Source: Apostichopus japonicus (Eukaryota; Echinodermata; Holothuroidea; Aspidochirotida; Stichopodidae). From it: 64,000 nucleotides of DNA. Each line of letters starts with the position of its first letter. The stretch's first letter is position 1. Where the stretch lies: NCBI RefSeq assembly GCF_037975245.1, contig NC_092567.1, positions 1,117,214 through 1,181,213 of the forward strand. The letters are read 5' to 3'. Shown in pieces: positions 28,601 to 43,600 of this stretch. The notes beneath the pieces were generated by a model. That model was not told where the DNA came from, did no database searches, and saw only the letters and a program-made list of their open reading frames with translations. A program made the translations under genes and the position numbers.

Positions 28601-31600
28601 TTGGAAGGCACCAGCGTTAAAGTTGTAATGTTTATTCAGGTTATCAGTATTGTCTCCATACCTGAGCTTCATATAACTTGTTGGACGATTTCCTAAGCAT
28701 AGAGTCTGATTATTCCACTGCCTCGCATTCATTCACCAGTGTCGAAAATGGACACTTAAATGTCAGAGAGTTGATTTACAATGTTTAGAGATGTGGCAAT
28801 AAGATGCTTGTTGAAATATGATCATGGCTGACCAGTTTTAACTGAATTTCTAGCATATTTGGGGGCAATACTGATGACCAGATGAATCTCAGTTTAACAG
28901 TGTAAATCAATGGTACTCTGTTCAATAGATGGTAGGGCTGTAGTTGTAAAAAGATTTGCTTAATAACATGTACAGTATGCTGTACATTGCATTAGTGTCA
29001 CAGTCAGGTGGAGATGGGTTGGGTGACTACAGTACCCACATACACCCACTAATACCTCATTCACCCAACTTGTCAGGGAGGGAGATGGGTTGGATGACTA
29101 CAGTATGCACATTCACCCACTCATCCCTCATTCACCCACCTTGTCAGGGAGGGAGATGGGTTGGGTGACTACAGTACCAACATTCACCCACTCATCCCTC
29201 ATTCACCCACCTTGTCAGGGAGGGAGATGGGTTGGGTGACTACAGTACCAACATTCACCCACTCATCCCTCATTCACCCACCTTCTTGTCAGGGAGGGAG
29301 ATGGGTTGGGTGACTACAGTACCAACATTCACCCACTCATCCCTCATTCACCCACCTTGTCAGATAGGGAGATGGGTTGGGTGACTATGTTACCCACATG
29401 CACCCACTCATCCCTCATTCACCCACCCTCTTGTCAGGGAGGGAGATGGTGGTTTTGTGCAATCAGTGTCAATTGTGTAACATTTATGTTTCTTGCAGTG
29501 CTGTAGGCTGATCTCACTGTGTATGAAAAATTTCCTCTCCCCATCACCTCATTCCTTCCCCCTCCCCAGCATCTCCTCCCCTCCGCCAACATCTCCTACT
29601 CCCTCTCCCAAAATATCCTTCCCCTTCCACAAACATTTCCTACTCCCTCTCCCAAAATATCCTTCCCCCTCCCCCAACATTTCCTACTCCCTCTCCCAAA
29701 ATATCCTTCCCCCTCCCCCAACATTTCCTACTCCCTCTCCCAAAATATCCTTCCCCCTCCCCCAACATTTCCTACTCCCTCTCCCAAAATATCCTTCCCC
29801 CTCCCCCAACATTTCCTCTACCTGCTTCAACATTTCCTCTACCCTGCTTCAACATTTCCTCTACCCTGCTTCAACATTTCCTCTACCCTGCTACAACATC
29901 TTCGCCCTCCCCCAATATCTCCCTCCCCTTCCAACATCTCCTTCCCTCTACCCCAACATTCCTTCTCCCTCCCAACATCTCCTTCCCCTCCCAACATCTC
30001 CTTCCCCTCCCAACATCTCCTTCCCCTCCCAACATCTCCTTCCCCTCCCCCAACATTTCCTATTCCCTCTCCCAAAATATCCTTACCCCTCCCCCAACAT
30101 TTCCTACTCCCTCTCCCAAAATATCCTTCCTCCTCCCCCAACATTTCCTCTACCCTGCTTCAACATTTCCTCTACCCTGCTTCAACATTTCCTCTATCCT
30201 GCTTCAACATTTCCTCTACCCTGCTTCAACATTTCCTCTACCCTGCTACAACATCTTCGCCCTCCCCCAATATCTCCCTCTTCCAACATCTCCTTCCCTC
30301 TACCCCAACATTCCTTCTCCCTCCCCCAGCATCTTCCCCCACCCCCAATATCTCCTTCCGCCTCTCCCAACATCTCCTTCCCCTCCCCCAACATCTCCTT
30401 CCTCTGCACCAATATTTCCTACTCCCTCCCACAACATCTCCTCCACCAATATTTCCTTCCCCCTCTCCCAACATCTCCTTTCTCACTCCCAATATCTCTT
30501 CTCCCTCCCCAACATCTCCTTCCCCCTCCCAACATCTCCCCCCCCTCCCAACATCTCCTTCCCCTCCCCCAACATTTCCTTCCTTAGGTAACTTCTATTC
30601 AATACACTGTATTTTCAAATCCTCTCTCTGTTGCTACCGTACTCAGTTATAAATCCTTACACTCTCATATTTGTCTCTATGAACCAGCTAGCTAGTTTTA
30701 CAATTATTATCTTCCCCTATGTTGAAGCAGGGAGTTGTTCCATAACTACTCCCTGGTTGAAGTCTTCCAGACACCTCCACTCACTATGCATTATAGCTCC
30801 CTCATTATTCTAGACATTTACTGCAGCATGTGAACCATGGAAACTTGTAACCTGGGATCAAGACAGTTTATTGTTGCTGTTGTCTAAAGCGAGTCTGTTT
30901 ACTCACAGTCTTGCCTGTGGATTCCCCATTTAAATCCCTCTGTTAATTCAACAAGTACTCTTTTGTGGTGAAGTGAAAGTATTAGTCCTATTTGCTTTGG
31001 CTGGCCTGAGGGTCACATCTACTGTACTCTGACTGTAACAAGGTATGTACAATTCTGTAACCTCCAATGGAGTACTACTTAAGTGTAGGTGCTAATTCTG
31101 GTAACCTCTGTAGGGACACAGAAAGAGAGGGCTGTGAGTACTTTGAACAAATTTAACACAATATGTAAAAGGGAAAGTAACATTAATGTTTCTACAGCCT
31201 AGATTATGTTTACATTCACATAGGCAAAAGGACAGTTTTGCTGTACAGTACTATATATATGGCAGCAACTTGTAGAATTGAACTTTCAAATAATGTGGCT
31301 ATCCATCTTAGATTCATGTTTGTTTCTGGCCAAGTTTTCTGCTAGGATTGATTAATGGAATGTAATCAAGTTTATGGAGATCAGATCAGAAGTTGGGAAA
31401 GGAAAAGATTGTAAGAGGTATGTGGGATGATTAATTGATGATTAATTGCATATCTTGACACTTTTGGTAATTGATCCTTCATGCCTTGTTGTTTCAATTT
31501 CTTTTAATTTAGTAATATTGATTAACATTATATATACAGCTAATATTATGCTCATTATATGGACTAATATGGGAGCTATTGTTTATTGTTGTCACTTCTA

Positions 31601-34600
31601 GATACACACATAGTTGAAACTGATTTGATATGTTAATGTAACTTCATAGCATTACATATTGTTAGGAGCTATGTAATTCATTATTAATGACTGAAACTGT
31701 TAACTGAAATCAGTAACATTAATAACTAAGAAAGTGTTTTGATTTTCATCTTTTAATTCAACCAACATTATTGATTTATGTAGAAAAGGAATTTACTAGT
31801 TTCCCCTTCTCAGGCACCAATCCCCCCCCCCCCCAACCTCCACCCACCCTCACTCAACACAACATAAAGAATTATTTGTCTTCATTAATTTTACTGTTGT
31901 GTGTGTCAGAATATTAAATTAATGGGCATTTAAGAAAGTGGTTGTGAATGTTGAAATTTGGGAGGGGGGGGGGTGGGGGGATACAATGGCATTGTCTAAT
32001 TTACGGACGATACTAATGGCATAAGCTAGCATGCCTGTTAAGTGTAGTTGGTTTTGCTGTTCTGTTAGGCTAGCCTGACTGCCTGTCTACATGTAAGGCA
32101 AGGCAAAGTGTGTTTATGAAGGATTAGTAGGATCAGACTACAGGAAGAAATGCCATCCTAAGCATCCTGCTGTTTCTGTTGTTTCAAATTCTGATATTCA
32201 TAAGGCATGCAGACAAGCCTGGTAATCTATTAGCTTTAATGAAAGTGAACCCATTGTGCCTCCTTATGTGCTGGAAGTAGATGCAACATACACAAACCTA
32301 CACACGCAATCTCTCATGTAAATCAGAATCCGAGCTGATGAACTGTTTCTCCTGAAGGTCAAATTGTGATCATTACTGACTGGGAATACTTGGGGTGGTG
32401 GGAGATGGGGGTGGGGTCGGGAAATGGGGTTGGGAAGTGGGGATGGGTCTGGAAGTGGGGGTGGGGGTCTGGAAGTGGGTTTGGGAAATGGGGGTGGGGG
32501 AGTGTGATTACCATGCATATCAGTAATTATTTCATGTATACATCATGTATGTATACATGAGGTATTTAATACAAAGATCATGAAATGTTATATTTTCTTC
32601 ATGGAACTAATTTTTCCAAGTTATGTTAATTAAAGAGGAGAAAAATGGTAAGAAAATAAGGGCCATCCAATGATAACCATTTTACAAATATTTATGCATA
32701 TTTTCACATTGATGACCTAATAAATTTTCATTTGAAAATGGCCAACTAGTGGGAGGAGGCATATATTTATAAATAGAAAGGTTATTTTGATGTGAAAATT
32801 TCCCATCAAACTCCTGAGAGCTTCTGCCACTGAGCTAGCTAGGACTTGCACTGCTGTGCCTGTCGTTAAAACTAACTATGTATTGATCTGTCCAATATAG
32901 TGCCAATCAATCATTCAGTTTCCAGTTAGTGTTATATGATCCGTAGAACGACACCAGAGGGAAAAGAGCTGCAGATTGAATTTCCTCCTTTAAGGGAGAG
33001 CCAAGAGGCATTTATGGGCTCTGGACTGTTAGGATTCCTCGTTTATCATCAGTGAAGATGCAGCATATGGACAGTATCATACAGTAACATAAACTTAGCT
33101 ATATGTACTTTACTTTAATTAGTGTGCATATATATACTTCATAGCTACTGTTACTGGTGTTACTTGAAACAGGATCTAGTGTTGAATAAGGAATTCCCAG
33201 AGTTATTCATTTGTCAGGACAGTGGTCGGATAGCTCTTGTCAAGGTGGATTCAAGCTACAGTAGTTTCAGCTTGGAAGGAACTAGTGATTATTAATGTCA
33301 CTTCTCGAGAGAATATATTTCCTACTGCAATTCCATTTTGAAACGTAAAGGTAAGTTTGGGACAACTCTAGGGTTAGCTCTCTGTCTTAGAAGCTGTTTG
33401 TTTGTAAGATAAACACGGATTTTATGATGTTTTAAGTTTTAACAAGGATCAGCTGATTAAAATGACCACATTGGGTGATGTATATATGTTTGTATTTAAA
33501 GTGAGAACTTGATTTAGCAGGTTATAAAGTACTAGACATACTGTATGTTTTGAAAAGGTGATTGAAACGATTTTTGTGCTCGGGTAAAAATCTGTCAAAA
33601 TGAGGCAAAATGTTGGCAGATTCTTCTTAGTCTACTCCAATAAAATATCCATCTCGCCAGCTTACTTTCAGGGAGGTTGGTGTCTGTCCTAGTCAACAGT
33701 AGATTATTATTCTGTAAGCAGAGTTGGATACGGTTGATCTTTTCCATTACTGTACCAAAGATTTATAGACAGTTTTCTCACAGCAGCCACCCTAGGGAGC
33801 TGTTCTGTTATGGGGATCCCATCATCACAAAACTTCTGGAATTAGATTTAAATTAAATTCCTAAAGAAGCTTTAGCAACTTTTGACCTTTCGGTTGTGAA
33901 ATAGTAATCTTCATTTTTGTTCTTTCTTTTTTTTTCCACTTTTCCAAATCAAATTATTTGTTTGATGTTATAGAGCATTTGTGTTTCTCCCAGTTGAATC
34001 AGGGTTGGGAAACATTACCCACAGACTGTCTGGATTAATCAATGTCTGTGGTTAGCAAAAGGTGAAAAGGAATGGTTTGCATTATTTGCCAAAGGAGTAC
34101 ATGTTTTGTACAGCGACTTGCCACCCCATTGTTGCATTTTTTTGTAGTGAAAATAGTTAATAACCCTGACCCTCGCTATAATGTGTCAAATCTTGTATGA
34201 GAGTTCTGCACAGACAATTAATTTTCTTTTGCCTGAAGCTATATTTCAAGTTTACCAATAACTTTTGATTTTATGGTCTCTACCTATGTAATTACTATGG
34301 TTGGAATGACTATAGAACAGTATGCGATTGTTTTCAGCCATAATGTATATAGTATATTGGCTGCAACTTGTAAAAGTACACAATGTTGCATCTCCATACT
34401 TGCAATTTTTTTGTCACAGGTTTTCAAATTCAAACCATTGCACCTGTGAGTTACATTAATAGAACACCAACATTGGCACTTTGTGTGAGTTCATGGCATC
34501 CATTATTCCCACAATTAATCAATATAACACAATATTGGAGTAAAGTTATCAGTTTAGTGAACAACCACAAGAGAAGTATTGACTATAAAATTCTCTCTAT

Positions 34601-37600
34601 GAAGATATTAGATATATCTAGAGCTGGCCTCTGAGGTAATTATTACAATCAATGTCAATCCTCCAATCAAAAGTGGGCTTTGAGGAATAATTCATGTGGG
34701 CCTCAACAGATCTATTTTACATTTGAGAATCATCTACAGTATCATTTTAAGATGTCGTTTTGTACGATCTGTTTGTATATTAAGCTATAAACAATTTATA
34801 CAGAAATTTGACTGGGATATTATGTACTGTAAGTTACCAATATTGAAATAGCTTTTGGGCTTACTGTAACAGTATTTGAAGCTGGCATGCCCAGCCTCTC
34901 CATGAGCTACACAGCCCATTGGTAATGATAATTAGCCAGTTCTTAGCTGGGGGTGATAGTTGGAGAGTGGGGGTGGTGGGGGGGGGTGTGAAGCAGTCTC
35001 CTCAGGACTACAAGTTACCTTACAAAGAGCAGCTAGCATGACCTGCCTCTCCATGAGCTACACAGCACATTGGTAATGATAATTAGCCAGTTCTTTGCTG
35101 GAGGTGAGGGTTGGAGAGTGGGGGTGGGTAGTGTGTTAGTCAGAAAAGCTTAGTACATTACTATGCACATATTTATAACCATGGATCATATCAAGTTATT
35201 TTCTTCGATCTGTCAAATTTGAACTTTTCCAAATTTTCTTTCGCAAGACACTTGTTTTGTAACTAATCTTGATTTTTGTAATTGGTTTTGGTAAATTACA
35301 ATAATGGGAAAGTTTGTGTCATGTTTGTGCCACTTAAAACAAAAACAAGACTTGAAGTTGTTGATTTTAACATTTACAGTTAACTAGTATAAGGCCACAA
35401 AAGTGTTACAACGTAAGGGAACATACTGTACGGTGACATCCCTATGTTCTGACGTCTCTATGTTCCGACGTCTCTATGTTCCGACAATACCAAATAATTT
35501 TTGGACTCATAATTATTTTTGACCAACATTTTTTCAGACCAAATTTTTCAGACCAAAATTCTCTGGGACCAAATTTTTTTGGGCCCACATTTTTCAGACC
35601 CAATTTTTTGGGGGGACTTAATTTTTTTTGGACGCAGCAAATTTTTTTTTTTTTTTTTTTTTTTTTTGTCTGAAAACAATTTAGGTCAAAAAAAATTTGG
35701 TCTGAAAAATTGTTGGTCCGAAAAAATTTGGTTCGAAATATTGTTGGTCAAAAAAAATTATGAGTCCAAAAATTAATTGGTTTTGTCGGAACATTAAGAC
35801 GTAGGAACATAGAGACTTCGGAACATAGAGATGTAACCGAACATACCTACTGTACAACCTTTAGTATCTGTGGTTGGATGAACAGACTATCTTAAAGTCA
35901 GTTGAGGAAAAATGGCCAAAGAGTTTTTAAAGGAAACTATTGATTCTTGGAAGTACTCAATTGAGAAAAGAATATGATTCAAGTTGTTTATCTTTTTGTT
36001 TCCTCTTTGTTGTTGGTGACATCTTTGACAAACTCCAAAGTTGTGTATTTAGATAGAATTTTGTTTTTACAGGTGTTCAATTACAAATATTATTACAGAT
36101 TGCTTTCCTTTAGTGGTTAAATATGTTTTGAAAGCCTGTACGAGCTCTGTTAGATCAAGTGTTTACAGTGGAATGAGTATTTAAACAATAGACATTTAAA
36201 ACTAGGATGATAGGAATAGAAGATTTAAGATTTTAGGAATGCCTGCAGTAATTAGCTATAGTATAGCACTACATTACAACGCTGGGTCTCTCTTAAAGGC
36301 ATTGAAGACTCGCCCCAAACAGTGTGCCGCGCTCTGAAAAGTTAACTTTCTGTTGCTTGCAAGTGAAGTTTTCTGCTTGTCGCTACAAAATGCAGACAGT
36401 TATGAAACATGCTACGTTGTTATCTTTAGCTGGACCTGAGATGTCCATCGCTGTATCGTTTGTATACTGTGCTGTGGGTATTGACCGCAGTTGTATGTAC
36501 TGACTGTACACTAGTGTCCAAAAATTACCGACGGTAGCAAGCTGTGTGTGTATTTTCTGGGATCGATGGTGGTGTCTAACCCTTCTGTTACACCTCATTC
36601 GAAACTAGGTCAAATTACCGGCATTAGAAGTTTCTTTGTACGCGAGTCTTCACACCCTTTAAGCTTGCAATATTCTGGATTATTTAGTCAGATATATACT
36701 GCAATTAGGAAGGGGTCCATGGGTTATTTGTTGTACATACTTAAAGCTAATTGTACATGAATATGGCTGAGTGCAGCTTGTCCTCTGTGATGACAAGGGG
36801 GACTCACATACAGTGAGTGTGTTCTCAACACGTCCTCTCATGGGACAGGATACTACTGAGGAGCTAATTGTACATGAATATGGCTGAGTGCAGCTTGTCC
36901 TCTGTGATGACAAGGGGTACACACATACAGTGAGTGTGAGTGTGTTCTCTCCACACGTCCTCTCATGGGACAGGATACTACTGAGGAGCTAATGTACATG
37001 AATATGGCTGAGTGCAGCTTGTCCTCTGTGATGACAAGGGGGACACACATATAGTGAGTGTGTTCTCAACACATCCTCTCATGGGACAGGATACTACTGA
37101 GGAGCTAAGGTACATGAATATGGTTGAGTGCAGTTTGTCCTCTGTGATGACAAGGGGGACACACATACAGTGAGTGTGTTCTCAACACATCCTCTCATGG
37201 GACAGGATACTACTGAGTCAGCAGACACCAGGAGGATGTCAGGAAATTGACTGCCTCTGGTTGAGGAGGGCAACCATTTAGAATGTCACTTAATGACCTG
37301 CTGAATGATTGCAGAATTAATCCTTACAAGCAGCTGTAGGAATGCAGACACTGCATACTGCATTTGCTGTGCAAGTTAATGTGTTGAATCGGTTGCTATC
37401 TTTAATGTGGCTCAGGTTGCCTTTTATCAGGAGATTTCACTTCTCAGCAGAATTATTAAGTTGTGTTTGAACTTTTTCAGTATATTCTCCACAAAGACTC
37501 TAAGAAGTTTATCTCTTCATTTAGAAAGGTACTTATAATCAACAGTTAATGACATAAAAACAAAGAGAAAAAACACCAGATATACTCAAGTATTCGTGTG

Positions 37601-40600
37601 ACAAGAAAGCTACGTTTCTACAAGCACAAATATTGTACCTGCAGTATTATAAAATGAAAGATATGCATATTGTAAGTAATTATTTCATAACGTTGTGAAA
37701 TTTACTCGAAAATCTCATAATTCTCATCAATAGGATATGGACGTGCACAAAATCACTTTCTTAAATGTAACAAAAGTACGGTCGATTATAAATATAGTGT
37801 AGAACAGTATATATTGCATGTGTTATTCTCAATACAGTATAGAACAGTATATTGCTTGGTTACAGAAATGTGTCAGTGACTATATATGTTGTGAAACATC
37901 TCTGATGATGTTGCTCTTTCAAGACTGCCCTGGAAATCTTATTAGTGACTTACTTATTAATCATTCCACCAAGTTTAACATTTTTGTGCCGAAAACACTT
38001 TTCATTTGGTATCATGCAAACATAGCATGTAATTTCTCTCGTTTAATATTCCTGATGTATTTCTTCATCAAGTTGTTTTGAAATGCACCTTGACTAGATG
38101 TTATATAGATTTACTAACATTAGTAAGAGATTCTTTATAGCACAGTATAAATAAGTAAAATCAGTGCCAAGTGCAAAACCAAACTTCTACGTTCCTCGAT
38201 ATAGTCCTTTAAAACAGTGAGACCAAAAGCCACCAAAGAATCCTCAGCTTCAACAGGATACTGTACTGATCACAGTGTGCACCAATGATGATCTAAAGAT
38301 CTGACTTGCTCCTCTGTAAACACCAAAAGAAACTCCCGTTATCGAAACCCCGAAAGAAAATTTCAAACAGAAAGTTACAATCCTCTGCTAATAATATGCT
38401 CTAAACACTTTGGGAGGTCATTGACTGCATGGTGGGGTCTGGTCATAGATGATCACACAGTGTTTGAAAAGTTACTAAGTACTGTAGTTCACTCTAGGCT
38501 TGGTAGTGGAGAGTGCTGAGGTTGTGTGGAGACAGGTAATCTCATCACTGGTAATTACCCATTACCCAATGGTGGTAAGGTCTGGGATATTAACACAATC
38601 AGTGTAAAATGTTGAGCATATAAGTGTTGCTTCCTTGTGTGCATGTGTCTGGCAGTTAGTAGCATTTCTTCTCATTGAAATTAACACTGTAGTTGCTTCA
38701 TATATGTATCATACTGACATATGCTCCTAAGTCTTTATTATTATTATGATTATCATTATTTACCAAACTTATATAGCGCTCTTTTCATGCTTAAGCATGC
38801 TCAAGAGCGCTTTACAATGACAACAAAATGACAAAACCCTTAAAATATGAATATGAAGGATAAAATTGGCACAGCTTAAATATTAATATAAAAATATACA
38901 TATGTATATATACGAATTAATAATTTTAAAAATAATGTAGATTTACAGTGAAATTCCTAAAAAAGAAAAAAGTGAGTTTTAAGTAAATTTAAGTAACAAA
39001 ATGACAAAGTATTAATTCTTTAAGGTGATCCCAATCACAGCAAGCTAGATAATATATCCACGACCTGCAATGCCAGAGGATAGATGAGTTTGTTCCTCAT
39101 CTTCATCTTTCAACCAAGTTTGAAAGTACTGTAGGCCAGATTAAATCAGAGCGGTTGTGTGTGTGTGTACATATAATTTTTTTCTTTATCTTTATTACCT
39201 ATCAGCTATATTTTCCTACACACTATTATGTTGCCTGCCTACATAAATAGAAATTAAGGTATAAATTTGCTGGCTCTGGGTCCCCAGATGAAAAATCAAA
39301 ACGGGTAGGCCTGTTTCTGATTTATCTACCGTGCATAATTTCTAACTCAAATACAATGAATTAAGCAGATCGGGTGTAAAAATCTTGCGACTTGAGCTGG
39401 TGGGAATGATGTGTGTGACTAAATTTGTGATGATACACTGTAAAGTACTCTACAGCCCATTGAGCTCAAGCTTGTAAAGTACATGTAACTAGTACACATC
39501 ATTAGTTATATTCAAAATGCAATTTTCATCCTTGGGATTAATTTTCTTATTTAGCAAAGTTCTGATAGTCGTAACAGTAACTTTCACTGAATTCTTATTA
39601 TTAATTCACATTGTGTATACCAGCTCTACTAGGGGAGTTTTAAATCAATGCTAAAGTAAGTTTAAGCTACAAGTATAACATTTATATGAATGAAAGTAAA
39701 TTGACAGAAGTTAATCTTTCGCTTCTTCTTCTTCTCGTTTGTCATTTTATTTCTCATAATTTGTGCAAAGTGAAAGTTTCACAACAATTTCATGGTCTAG
39801 TAGCTTTAGTTTTGTGTGAAGCTCATTAAAATAAGCAGCACTATCGTCTATGCAGACATAATATCACATCCGTGATTGAAGAATGTTCTTAAAGATCAAC
39901 TGTGAGAGTTTTAATTTCAGACTTTTTACTTCCTACTCAACTCCTGACAAATCTGGGCTCTAAATTATGAGGACTCGCGTTGTATTTGGAAGCAATCTCT
40001 TATTACTGTACGTACAAACTATTTTGAAGCCTCTCATCCCATTTCGCTTAATTTACCTTTGGTGAATAAGAAGCAAATATAAACTGTACTTGTAAACAGT
40101 CTCACCCCCCCACCCCCCACCCCCTTTTCCCCTCTCCCCAATCTCCAAAATATTGCCAAAATGCATTCTCACCTTGCAGAAGGCAAAGGTAGCCTAAATG
40201 GTAAGAAGGTAATTAGTAATCTACTAATCACGAGTCACTCAAAACTGCAACAATATATTTGTTGTCATTCTTGTCTTTCCTTTTTCTGCCCTCCCCCCCC
40301 CCCCCCCTTCTCCTCCTCTAACATTCAGACTCATTTTAAATTCTTAACCCATCTTAAAAATCTGGGAATAATTTGGAATGTCGTAACCTCTGGAAAAGTG
40401 ATTTTGCTTTTTGAAGCTACTGTACAATGATTCTCTTTCTCAGGAACCAGAAAGCAAATAGTTCTAATGATTGCTTTCATGATGATTCACTGCATGCACA
40501 GCAGTCACAATGTAATCGCCAAAACTTACAGATTTTCACTACGAAAACTTTACCAACACCAAGATTGTCATAAAATTATGAATTCCATGGAATTTTATTG

Positions 40601-43600
40601 AAATATATATATTCCAATACTTTTGAACATTTGAAGAGTGTTCCCAAAAGATTGTTCTAATTTTGTGAAACTGAGTATATAATCCATTTTAACATCTGAT
40701 CGGAGACCTAATCTGCTGGTACTATAGTATTATATTTATATTATCCCTTTGAAGTAATAATCTGAAACCCTTGAATATATAATTGGTAATGTTTATTTTG
40801 ACAGAAAAATATAGTAAAGAAATATTTAATTAATAAGGAGAGATTGCTGTATGGGCAGGGATGTTGCCAGACAATTGTAAGTGGGTGGCGACACAGCAAC
40901 ATGAGAGTTACATTTATGGTGGGGGGAGGGGGGCACAGCACAGAATACCGGTAGTGCTAACTGCAATGCAATGTCCACTCGGTGTCCAGTGGCCTGCGGT
41001 AAGACCCTTGGTGAGGATAAAGGGGCCAAAACTCCCTGAAGCTTTGCAGATTTCATTATTTGTCAGAACTTAATACATGAGCAGAATTTTCGAGGTATGG
41101 TAGATTTAACTTGTATAGTGTAGTCAGTTGAAGTTGAAATATGTACAGTATTTTCTTTTGCTTTATTTGCACATGGCAAATATCAATTGGGTGGGGGGGG
41201 GATGGGTAGCGGGAACCAAGGGATAGCACCAAACAGATTTGGGGAATTGTGTCCATGGATGCACTCCCGGCCGTTCTCTCCCTGGCGACACCTTTACAGT
41301 AGCTGTCTGTGGGAAATATAAATGACATGCCTTTCACTTTAGACCTGAAAACTCAAAATTAGTTTGGATATATACTTTATCTGGCATTTCAAGTTCACAT
41401 GAGGTCTAAAAATTAACAAATGTACTACTTAGCAGTGTTTATTTATAGATCAAAGTTAAATATAGTTTACTTTCATTGTCTACTGAACTTCCTGGCCATT
41501 GTTTTACTGCCCTAGATTCTGTACATATGCTAATGTCATACTTAATAACAACACCCACCCAACAAACCATCATTAAAAAATAATGTTACAGTGAGGAAGA
41601 GAGAAGGAAAGTGAAAGAAGCCCAGGGAGCAATCAGTAGTGATTGACAGTATGGCAACGATTGTACATGGAGTTACACACATTACAGAGTACCCCGGAAT
41701 CATTTTAGTACTGCGTAATTGAATGCTGCATAGAAGGTTTACACACGGATGCAGAGATAATAGTGTAACTGGAATCATTTTAGTACTGCGTAATTGAATG
41801 GTGCATGGAAGGTTTACACATGGATGCAGAGATAACAGTGTAACTGGAATCAGTTTATTACTGCGTAATTGAATGCTGCATGGAAGGTTTACACTTGGAT
41901 GCAGAGATAACAGGAATTGGAATATTTTAAAATACAGTTGGACTCACGGCGAAGCAGGATTTTACTGCAAAGCTGATTTTCCATGTAATGAGCTACAGTA
42001 TGTATAGTACACGTGTGAGAATGTTTGACTAATGTCAGTATTCATTAGAATGCAATCTGGAATTCAACCAAGTTGTGAACTGTTCTTGGGTAAGATGATG
42101 ATTTTATCTTGGCAAATACAGTGATTTTGTGTGCTTTTTTTTCAGTATATATACTCAGATACTGTGTTACTGTACGTACAGTATGTATGGCAATATTTAA
42201 TACTCCATTTTACATAGTGTGAATTTGCTGCACACAATCTTTTATTACTTTTGGTACAGTGCAGTTCATCTACATCGGTACTCTGCGAAAGACTGGTGTC
42301 CATCTTTTCAAGGATTATTAGTGACATCACAAAAGTCATGTGTTGCATATTAAATCTCTGCTAAGTACTTCTAAAGATGTTTTCACTTTCAAATTGTCAG
42401 CAGACGTTATTGAAATCAATTCTGGAGGCAAAAAGTTCCAATCTGTTACAGTTAATTGCATTCACTAAATATTCAGTATTGGCCTCAAAAGATTTCTCAG
42501 GCTTAAACTTGCTAGAAGTCTTCAAACATACTTTCCTACAGTAGCTAGAGTCTCTGCTCCTTGAAGTTATGAAATTATTCCCAAACCCAATCACTTTGAA
42601 CAATGAAAAACAACAATTTAATGTACCTGTGATATCATTGTGGATATAGCTACTCTACTGTACATTTGAATGCCAGTGAAATGTTTGTTTAATGATTTGA
42701 TCATGGCTGACCATAAGTATATGAGGGCCATTCTCTGGAAAATGAAACTGGCATGAAAAAACTAAAGTGTTCATCAGGACCAAATGTTACACTTTTTGTT
42801 TTAGAGGGGTTCCACAAGTTTTCTGTTTCATATTTTTTCATTAAAATTACAACCATAACATACTAATTTGCATAAATTTGCATTATTATAAGTTTTAGCC
42901 AAAATTTGTAGTTTTTAACTGTAAATTTGTTTTTTCTACATGAGTATCTAGAAATAATATTTCAGTTATCAACTATCACATGGAGGCAGTTATACATGGG
43001 TTCATTTATATCATTCCTAAAGCAGAGGTTCCTGATCTTCAATTCTTCGTTAATAATGGGTGCTAATTAGCATAATTTTGATGTCACACACGTGACCAAA
43101 ATAACAAAAAAGTTTTCATAAAAAGTAACTTATGTGCCTTATGATGTCCACACTTGATATGCAACTGTTCTTGGTACAGACTGTTAGTTCTGCAAAATAT
43201 CCAGTCAAATAATTATTCCTACGATTAATTAATAGCCTCTAATTAGTCGTCACAAACGTGACCGATGGTCACGTGTGTGACATTTATCATTGAAAATGCA
43301 GAATGTCACACATGTGACCCAACAATGTCACACACGTGACCCTCCAAATCATGGCAGTAAAACTGTTTTAAAGTAATTTCTATGGAATATCAACATCAGT
43401 GCTGTTCTGTGGTTATTACTAGAGTCAACATTAGCGCTGCAAAAATTGCATACTATGGGCTGAAAATCAGAATGTCACACACGTGACCCAACAATGTCAC
43501 ACACGTGACCGGATTTTTTTAGCTTATGTAGTATTATGCTAATTTTAAGGAGTGATATATTGAGGTGAAATGTCTTGTTAGAATGGAAACACATTAAGGT

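Noticed and set aside
29493-30652. Two overlapping Pro/Ser-rich frames of 364 and 377 codons
   Set aside because: They arise from a polypyrimidine minisatellite without stops; composition tracks the repeat and no splice context is seen.
40850-41060. Possible hAT end starting CAGGGATGTTGCC
   Set aside because: No matching right terminus or target duplication found.
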